This document shows positions 59,301-64,000 of a DNA stretch of 64,000 nt, one piece after another. The position numbers were made by a program, and so were the translations under genes. Under the pieces are notes generated by a model that saw only the letters and a program-made list of their open reading frames with translations, did not search any database and was not told the origin of the DNA. Origin of the DNA: Euglena gracilis (taxonomy: Eukaryota > Euglenida > Euglenophyceae > Euglenales); assembly GCA_039621445.1 (NCBI GenBank), contig CP154955.1, positions 39,130,426 to 39,194,425 on the forward strand. Reading direction: 5' to 3'. Position 1 is the stretch's first letter. The number at the start of each line of letters is the position of its first letter.

Positions 59301-62300
59301 GCAATTTGTATTTATCCTGACTGGAAAACGAGGTGGGTGAAAAATCTGGTGGATATGAATATCAAAAAGGTTTAATTTTCTAGGGGAATAAAATTGTTTG
59401 AGGCTGATGGGAAGATTTTGAATGGCACCCATTGGGGGGGGGGGGGGCTTTGTTGATCCATAGAAGGCAACATTCCCAAGGGAGTGCAATTCCAAGGAGA
59501 AAAAAAATGGTTCAGCTGGAGACAAGAACGTTGAGAGGAAAGAAAATTAAAGGAGGGTTGAAGGAACTTGGTAGAGACAGGCAACTTTTGCCACACGGCT
59601 GGAGGAGAAAGCAGTCAGAATTTTGATCGACACGCGGCAAACCTCATTCGACAGGCGTTGATTGGGCATCGCCTAATGTATCCTGCTGAGGAACCGTTAA
59701 AATTTGAAACGGCCAGTGGGCAATTTTTGAAGCAGGTATGCTTCGGTGAAAAAGATCCTTCAAAAAATTGGAACGATGGAACGTATTTCGAGTGTGTGGA
59801 GTATGAAGTTGAAATTTAGTTTGTGAGACAAACATCAAAATTGATACAATTCTTTCATATCCAGGCAAAGTTGGGAATTTTTCCACACCACAAGGTGTTG
59901 GTGAAAGACACCCTGGTGAGCATCAGAACTGGGAATCAGTTCTTACACCTTTTCCAGTCCAATGCACGGGCTGCTGGTTTGGCTCCTGTCCTCCCTCCGT
60001 CCCTGCTCTCTGGCATCGGCTGCAACCGCTTACCCAGCAAGCACGTCCTAACGCATTGGCTCTGACACTGACGAGTCCGCGGTCTGTAATTTTCTAAACC
60101 ATCCGCCGTGGTCGACGTTGTGACTGGTTATTGGCCCCACACAAAGGGTCAGGCTATATTTGTTTATCCTGAAAATCGACCATTTGGGTGTTTTTTTTTG
60201 GGACAACTTTTGCCAAAGCGGCACAAATTTTCAATAGAAAGCAAAAGAAAAAATTGACCTTTTGGGGGGTGGGTCCCTCTGGGGTTGGTCCTTGGCAGGT
60301 GGGGGGGTCCGGCCTCCCATGGCAAACTCCTTATATCGAACCGAACACCCTTAGATCTGAATTTGTTCAGACATTCCCTGTACATTCTGAACGTGAATAG
60401 TCAAAAATGCGGGCAACCTAATAGTCATGATACTGGCGGTTGTGAGTTTGCCCACACTCAAAAGCCCTCGTGCGGGGAGCTCAGAAGTTTCCTGTTGTTC
60501 CCTGTTGGGGGGGGGGGACAAAAATAGGCGGCATTTTGGACCCCAACCAAAACGTAGTAAGTCGACTTTTGGGATGTATGCGTAATGTGTGTGCGCGCGC
60601 ATGTGTTGTGAGGGTGGTGGTGGTGGTGGTGGTGGTGGTGGTGATGGTGATGATGATGATGATCATATGGCAGATTTCTTCCTAAGAAAACGATCTGTTC
60701 TGGTGGGGGAGAATATGATTGAGATTACTATAACAGACATTTTTGAAGGGGATGTTAACATCTTGCGGTGTGTTTAGTCAGGCAAGAATCGAACAATATT
60801 TTGTATAAATTCATAAACACATACCCTACCAATGAGGTTTGGTTGTCATCATCCAGCCGTCCTCCGAAAATGTGAAACACCACAGGCCTCCCCTGTGCAG
60901 CAGCTTGCCATCGTACACCTCCAGCGCGCCGAAGCCCCAGGCGAGGTTGGCCAAAGGTTTCTTGTCAAGGCCCCCACGGGTCCCATCCAGGGATCCAAAA
61001 ATGGGGCCATCTGAAGACATTTTCCAAAAAAAATGTGCCGGTGCTTCGCGACACCAAGGCCCCGGGCATGCCACCCGGGGAGGGGCTTAACTCCGGATCC
61101 ACCACCCACCACCCTGGGGTCCGCGAGTTGAACAGAAGCCTGGCTGGCCAGCGCCTGAGGCTGGGCGTGGCGCAGGCACGCAGGCTGCAGCGCCTCGCGG
61201 GCCACGCGGTCCATGACGTGGAGGTCTCCGCCATACCGTTGCTTATGGACTCGGGGGGGGGGGGGGTCGCTCTCCACTTTAAAAACAACCCACCAGTCAC
61301 GGTTTGAACACCACTCAAATCTGGCCAACACAAGGTGTCACATTCACCTTCTTTTCCAAACGGATTCAATTCCCACCACCTTTGTGACAGCTGATAACGT
61401 GTGGAAATGGGATGCCTCGGGGTGCCATTTTGGATTTGGTCCTCTCCCACTCAGGCCAAAACGGTTCAGAATCAATAGATTTGGGGCAATACCCAAAAAT
61501 CTGCCGCGCTTTGGCAGGTGCTCTTGACCAGTCCTGGACGATGCCCTCCCCCCCTCCGGCCAAAAATCAAAACAAAAAATAATAATAAATAATAATAAGA
61601 CCATCCACTGATCCACAGATCCAGTCAACTCTCCCAGGGTGGGGTCGGGCCCATCTCAAGCAACGGACCGGCCCCGGACCTGCAGGACGCCCAGCGCCCA
61701 GGCTACGTTGGCCAGAGCCTGCGGGCCGGCCTGCACCAGGGCGTTGGCGCGCGCGACGCGGTGCAACAGCGCCTCGATCAGCCAGGCTCAGGGGGGCTGC
61801 CGGGCTGGGGGGGTGGGATGGGTTTGCTCATCGGAAATACATTTGCCCGACCTGACTCATTCTTTCGACACATTGTCTTTGTTTTGTCAGTTAATATGCC
61901 AACGCCTCAAGAATGAGGTGGCGCCTGACCACCCAACCAAATCAGGCTTCTTCTTGATGTTCTTTCACCCTTTTGAGGTTGTTGAACCAGAACAATTGAG
62001 GCCAGACGCAGGGAGTGCAGGCCTCCCTGCAGGCATCCCATAGGGGGGGGGAGGGGTCCCGAAAGCGAAAGAAATCCACGGCGCGGCGCGGACCCCTCGG
62101 GCGGGAGGCTGCAGCGCCGACCCCTCTGTGCGGTGGTCGTGCAGCCGTAAGGTGGCCAGGGCCCAGAGGATGCTGGCCACCTCCCGGCCAGGGTTTGGTG
62201 GCCACCGGGATGGGGGAAGGGGGACGGGCAGGGATGGATATGGGAAGCCACGAGGGGGGCCCGAACCCAACACAGAGGGGGGGTCGGACCCCCCCCCCCC

Positions 62301-64000
62301 CTGCTGAGGGGGGGGGAATTCTCGGTTTCATGGACGAGCAAAGGGCAGGAGACCAGGCCAAAAATGGTGAAAACCCCCTGATTTTTCTTTGAGAAAAAAT
62401 ACCAAAACCGGCATTCATTGAAGCTCATTGAACACTTTTCATGTGGAAAAAACCAAAACGTCAAAAAGTGTATCCAATGAAGCAAAGGGTCATTTTTTGC
62501 AACTTCCAGTGCGTAGCGCCAGCAGAGAATTTTTCACTATTTTTGGAACATACAAACAGGGTAGGGTGGGGTGGGGGACTGCCCCCCATCACCCACCTCA
62601 AAACCGCAGGACTTCCCATCTATCCCGGGGACGGGGTAGGTACCTGACCCCCCCCCCCGCAGGTTACGTTCAGCCAAGGTGAAGAGGAGAACGGAGGTGC
62701 AGGCCCGCCCCCCTCCCCGGTTGGTTGGTCAGAAGCCTGACGCAAGTAAACAAAGTGTGTGGTGTCCCTTGGAAACGGTCCCCATTCAGTTCGGGGCGAC
62801 CTCCACAACCTCCTCCCACCCCGACAAGCTGGCCACTGTGCTGGTTGGTTTTGATGGAAGGCATGCCCATAACAGGCACGCCCCCCCCCAGTTCTCTTGC
62901 TTTAAAGCAAATTTCTCTTCAAATGGCTATTTTTTGCACCCCTCACCCAAGCTTTCCACTTCGGGGTGAACAATTCGGGTGGTTCAACGCACATTAAGAG
63001 ACATTTTTATGAAGATGTGGTATCAAATTCCATAAATTTCCATGACGTTGAGGCGTACACAATTTCATCAAAAGCCTTCGGATGAACTGATGTTTTGCCT
63101 CTACTGAGGGCAACAATTGCATTATTTGGGACTATTTGGGGGCAGGATTTAACAAATCTCCCTTAAACTTCTTTGCATGAATTAACTGATTGGGAGGGAA
63201 ATTCCGCCCCCCCCCCACGACCTAACTGACCAAAGGCACACTGAAAAGGAATGGAATGAAGAAACCTGAAATCACCCTGTCCCCCAGGGGGTTAACAGAG
63301 GCCCATGCCAAACCCTGCTCCTGCCCTTTCAGCCGTAACGACGATCCGGCCTGCACCGTGTGAAGGGACAGGGCCTGGAAGAGCGCAGTGTGTGGTATGC
63401 CCAGGTGGGCGTAGGCCCAGAACAGGTTCGCCACGTCTCACCCACGGCAGTGCCCTGCGGCTTCAGCTGTGTGAGTGCGTCTGTCTTTCTTCTGTCTGTG
63501 TGTGCACGAACGTTTGTGCGCGTGCGCGTGCGGGCATGTGTATGTTGTGGGTGTTGTGCGTGCGTGTGTGGATGGGTGGGTGTGCGCGCTTGCATGTGTG
63601 CATGTACTTGTATGTGTTGGGCTCATACGGTGGTTATGTGTGTGTGCCTATGACATGAATGAATCCAGTCATTGGTCAGAATCTCATCACACATCCTGAA
63701 CTTTTTGAGCATCATGTCTCACCACCTTTTGGAAGAAAACAAAAAAAGATCAAATCGCTCACAAGCCTTCGAGTCACGTCCATGCCACAGCAGAATTGCA
63801 GCAGAAAAAAACACTTCAAAAGCACACGTTTGCCCATCGAATCCACTAAGCATGTTTGGTGAAAAGTTCCGCATAAACGACTTAGTCAGCCTGGGAGGAG
63901 GGAGGAGGCGGGGCAGTGCCGCGGCCCTGGCCGTTCAGCCGCACCAGCAGCAGGCTGGTGCCGACCCGGTTGGCGATGGCGGCAAAAAGCGCCTCGTGCC
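46390..64000 (-). CDS. OPR/heptatricopeptide-like helical-repeat protein (partial, about 16 exons)
   Basis: A chain of short GC-rich minus-strand exons encodes degenerate repeats of about 38-40 residues with the core PQ-x-LANVAWAFARLGxRHxxL followed by LxAIAxxx. Examples are SLANVAWAFARLGARHEVLL, AVANIAWAFATAGVRHPPLL, PLATVAWALGRLNVSDTAAM and HLSMLLWALGKVGVEDPYLL. Such repeats belong to the OPR/FASTK/heptatricopeptide superfamily, helix-pair proteins that bind organelle RNA in green algae, dinoflagellates and apicomplexans. The likely role is processing or stabilising a mitochondrial or plastid RNA. No RAP domain was found. Exons: above 63945, 63357-63436, 62060-62180, 61680-61786, 61113-61252, 60884-60960, 58581-58776, 57504-57584, 56801-56890, 56049-56153, 54561-54659, 52905-53079, 51331-51486, 49586-49708, 49235-49351 and perhaps 46390-46622. 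The 5' end lies beyond the window. It is treated as one gene because order, strand, repeat type and splice phase agree; two adjacent genes cannot be excluded. Confidence 0.75.
47222..47837. repeat. Direct duplication of about 110 bp flanking a small element
   Basis: 47222-47330 and 47729-47837 share CTCGGGCT, GGGGAAA, GGC(A/G)TTCCAAGGGCTTCAATTT and CTCCG(A/G)ACATT, in direct orientation 507 bp apart. The segment between them contains the inverted-repeat element at 47325-47649. Confidence 0.7.
47325..47649. mobile_element. 325-bp inverted-repeat element (MITE-like)
   Basis: Its ends are inverted copies: TACCTA, C13, GGGAAACTGTC at 47325-47354, and GACAGTTTCCC, a G tract, TAGGTA at 47618-47649. 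Inside, units with GACCCTGACA, GACAGGTTGGCC and TTTCCCGG alternate in both orientations. No coding potential. Confidence 0.65.
49235..49351 (-). CDS. Helical-repeat exon (GVAMLLWGVGRLR)
   Basis: 39 codons, phase 0: GVAMLLWGVGRLRFRDPALM, KALARRCCDEEFLAACDAQ. Acceptor CCCCAG (49352-49353), donor CAG/GTGTGC (49233-49234). Confidence 0.75.
49586..49708 (-). CDS. Helical-repeat exon (DVALVVWGYASLG)
   Basis: 41 codons, phase 0: DVALVVWGYASLGVAHAGLL, HAIAREVAAG and a Pro/Arg-rich end. Acceptor TCCCAG (49709-49710), donor GGG/GTGGGT (49584-49585); an earlier donor GAG/GTGGCG is possible. Confidence 0.7.
49709..51330. other. Intron of helical-repeat gene with AATAACACCCC repeat
   Basis: No exon is seen. 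At 50030-50225 C-rich units with CCAAATAACACCCCCC occur several times and end in the inverted form GGTGTTATTTGGGGGG (about 50206-50222), a foldback of about 190 bp. A related GTATTATTTGGGGGGG lies near 39646. The rest is unique. Confidence 0.45.
51331..51486 (-). CDS. Helical-repeat exon (AVAVVVWAFARLR)
   Basis: 52 codons, phase 0: AARPAFLATATPQ, AVAVVVWAFARLRVLSPPLM, ASLAAWATEERRIEAFSAQ. Acceptor CTGCAG (51487-51488), donor CAG/GTGTGG (51329-51330). Confidence 0.72.
51487..52904. other. Intron of helical-repeat gene, A/T-rich
   Basis: No exon is seen. An (AT)n tract lies at about 52429-52456. A/T-rich unique DNA otherwise. Confidence 0.4.
52905..53079 (-). CDS. Helical-repeat exon (two repeats)
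   Basis: Acceptor GGCCCAG at 53080-53081, then GVASLLGAFARLGVRHDGLL, EAMAARLDDAFLATFDAQ, PLSNLIWAFATLHANCP. It holds one full repeat and half of the next. Donor near 52904. Confidence 0.72.
53228..53338. repeat. (CA)n/(CACG)n microsatellite
   Basis: CACACACA, then CGCGCG, then about 15 units of CACG and again CACA, within an intron of the helical-repeat gene. Confidence 0.95.
53538..54341. mobile_element. hAT-like non-autonomous transposon, copy 2
   Basis: Same termini as copy 1 (CAGGGTTTACCACCGGTTCG at 53538, CGAACCGGTGAAAAACCCT ending 54341). It is flanked by perfect 8-bp duplications GCACATTC (53530-53537 and 54342-54349). About 105 bp at the left and 200 bp at the right, including TTCGTGATTG repeats and AGAAGACA..CTGCAAGGGTGAC, match copy 1; the middle differs. 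No transposase is recognised. It lies between two exons of the helical-repeat gene. Confidence 0.82.
54561..54659 (-). CDS. Helical-repeat exon (PLATVAWALGRLN)
   Basis: Exactly 33 codons, phase 0: PLATVAWALGRLNVSDTAAM, TAIADRATSLDVL. Acceptor GCCCAG (54660-54661), donor CTG/GTCAGG (54559-54560). Confidence 0.78.
54660..56048. other. Intron of helical-repeat gene, nothing further seen
   Basis: Unique mixed-composition DNA. I find no additional exon with the WA(F/L)A signature on the minus strand. Confidence 0.4.
56049..56153 (-). CDS. Helical-repeat exon (AVANIAWAFATAG)
   Basis: Exactly 35 codons, phase 0: AVANIAWAFATAGVRHPPLL, EGIGERLRQPHFLPG. Acceptor CCGCAG (56154-56155), donor GGG/GTCCTC (56047-56048). 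Confidence 0.78.
56801..56890 (-). CDS. Helical-repeat exon (AAANLCWALAKLR)
   Basis: Exactly 30 codons, phase 0: AAANLCWALAKLRVGGEEQM, LSLADWIGQD. Acceptor GACCAG (56891-56892), donor GAC/GTGCCC (56799-56800). Confidence 0.75.
57504..57584 (-). CDS. Helical-repeat exon (SLANVAWAFARLG)
   Basis: Exactly 27 codons between acceptor CCCCAG (57585-57586) and donor ATG/GTGCGG (57502-57503), phase 0 at both ends: SLANVAWAFARLGARHEVLL, AAIAEEM. The most canonical repeat of the set. Confidence 0.8.
57848..57990. repeat. (ACAT)n/(ATCC)n microsatellite
   Basis: Interspersed ACACAC, ATACATAC and ATCCATCC units in an intron of the helical-repeat gene. Confidence 0.9.
58581..58776 (-). CDS. Helical-repeat exon (HLSMLLWALGKVG)
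   Basis: It encodes PLAAIARHACVEGRLLQFEP, Q, HLSMLLWALGKVGVEDPYLL and ATAADCVLDTDTLL, so one exon covers the end of one repeat and a full second one. Acceptor not obvious (C tract near 58780); donor uncertain (GT at 58580 or 58572). Confidence 0.65.
58850..58958. repeat. (GT)n/(TGCG)n microsatellite
   Basis: GTGTGT with TGTTG, TGCG and CTGTG interruptions, just upstream of the 58581-58776 exon on the gene strand. Confidence 0.9.
58959..60883. other. Intron of helical-repeat gene with one undefined small ORF
   Basis: No repeat exon is seen. A plus-strand frame at about 59568-59819 (83 codons, ending CVEYEVEI) has ordinary amino-acid composition and contains RQALIGHRLMYPAEEPLKFE, but I recognise no family and see no promoter or partner. 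A GGTTCGATATAAGGA-type repeat end (inverted) lies near 60327-60342. Confidence 0.3.
60602..60662. repeat. (GGT)n(GAT)n microsatellite
   Basis: About eleven GGT units followed by GAT units, in an intron of the helical-repeat gene. Confidence 0.9.
60884..60960 (-). CDS. Helical-repeat exon (PLANLAWGFGALE)
   Basis: Acceptor GACAAG at 60961-60962, then KPLANLAWGFGALEVYDGKL and LHRGG. The donor is probably CCT/GTGGTG at 60882-60883. Confidence 0.65.
61113..61252 (-). CDS. Helical-repeat exon (second half of a repeat)
   Basis: It encodes GGDLHVMDRVAREALQPACL, RHAQPQALASQ and SVQLADPR. The helix ..HVMDRVAREAL fits the second helix of the repeat. Donor AGG/GTGGTG at 61111-61112; acceptor one of several AGs after a C tract near 61252. 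Confidence 0.5.
61680..61786 (-). CDS. Helical-repeat exon (ALANVAWALGVLQ)
   Basis: It encodes WLIEALLHRVARANALVQAG, then PQALANVAWALGVLQ, spanning a repeat boundary without an intron. Acceptor CCCTGAG at 61787-61788, donor CAG/GTCCGG at 61679. Confidence 0.7.
62060..62180 (-). CDS. Helical-repeat exon (VASILWALATLR)
   Basis: Acceptor CGGGAG at 62181-62182, then VASILWALATLRLHDHRTEG. The second half is less typical and the donor is unclear (GT within GGGGTCCGC near 62095, or later). Confidence 0.6.
63357..63436 (-). CDS. Helical-repeat exon (VANLFWAYAHLG)
   Basis: It encodes VANLFWAYAHLGIPHTALFQ and ALSLHT. Acceptor GTGAG at 63437-63438, donor ACG/GTGCAG at 63355-63356. About 26 codons, the same repeat span as the 57504 exon. 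Confidence 0.7.
63466..63650. repeat. (GT)-rich degenerate microsatellite
   Basis: GTGTG, TGCGCG and TGTGTGTG units with many interruptions, directly upstream (gene strand) of the 63357-63436 exon. Confidence 0.8.
63945..64000 (-). CDS. Helical-repeat gene, exon at window edge
   Basis: It encodes HEALFAAIANRVGTSLLL, the second half of a repeat. Donor CTG/GTGCGG at 63943-63944. It continues beyond the window. Confidence 0.65.

Overview
The window is nuclear DNA of a microbial eukaryote, probably a protist or alga. The evidence is GC-rich exons scattered among long repeat-filled introns, a conserved eukaryotic WD40 gene (STRAP type), a helical-repeat gene of the OPR/heptatricopeptide kind that is common in plastid-bearing lineages, DIRS-type tyrosine-recombinase retrotransposons, hAT-like elements and abundant microsatellites. 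No bacterial operon, rRNA or CRISPR is present. I cannot fix the lineage from sequence alone. Layout, left to right: 1-2159 holds GC-rich inverted-repeat DNA without a convincing gene. From 2160 to 22483 lies a 20-kb nest of DIRS-like retrotransposons. Six copies can be resolved by their inverted terminal repeats (ITRs) and internal complementary regions (ICRs): A (2260-6678, +), B (2160-2259 and 6679-8466, -), C (8467-about 12904, -), F (about 12905-13129 and 22338-22483, +), D (13130-17590 and 22233-22337, +) and E (17591-22232, -). E sits inside D, D sits inside F, and A sits inside B. E looks intact: RT-RNase H and tyrosine recombinase frames are open with catalytic residues present. A, B, C, D and F are decayed. 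From 24295 to at least 27867 (minus strand) two exons encode the two halves of a Dabb (stress-responsive alpha/beta barrel) protein. The intron between them carries 43-bp palindromic satellite arrays, three copies of a module of which two are long fold-backs, and two tRNA-like sequences. From 34113 to 41184 (minus) eight exons encode a STRAP/UNRIP-like WD40 protein; one intron holds a 900-bp trinucleotide microsatellite and another a hAT-like non-autonomous transposon. The stretch 42.3-45.8 kb has no recognisable gene but contains about 14 copies of a short palindrome with GGAAGCG/CGCTTCC arms, and a run of 64 G. From about 46390 to beyond the right edge (minus) at least 15 short exons encode an alpha-helical repeat protein with about one repeat per exon; a second hAT-like copy with a clean 8-bp target duplication sits in one of its introns. 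The three host genes are all on the minus strand and share GC-rich exons; nothing suggests co-regulation. The protein-coding fraction of the non-transposon half is small, and most long open frames there are artefacts of low-complexity repeats.
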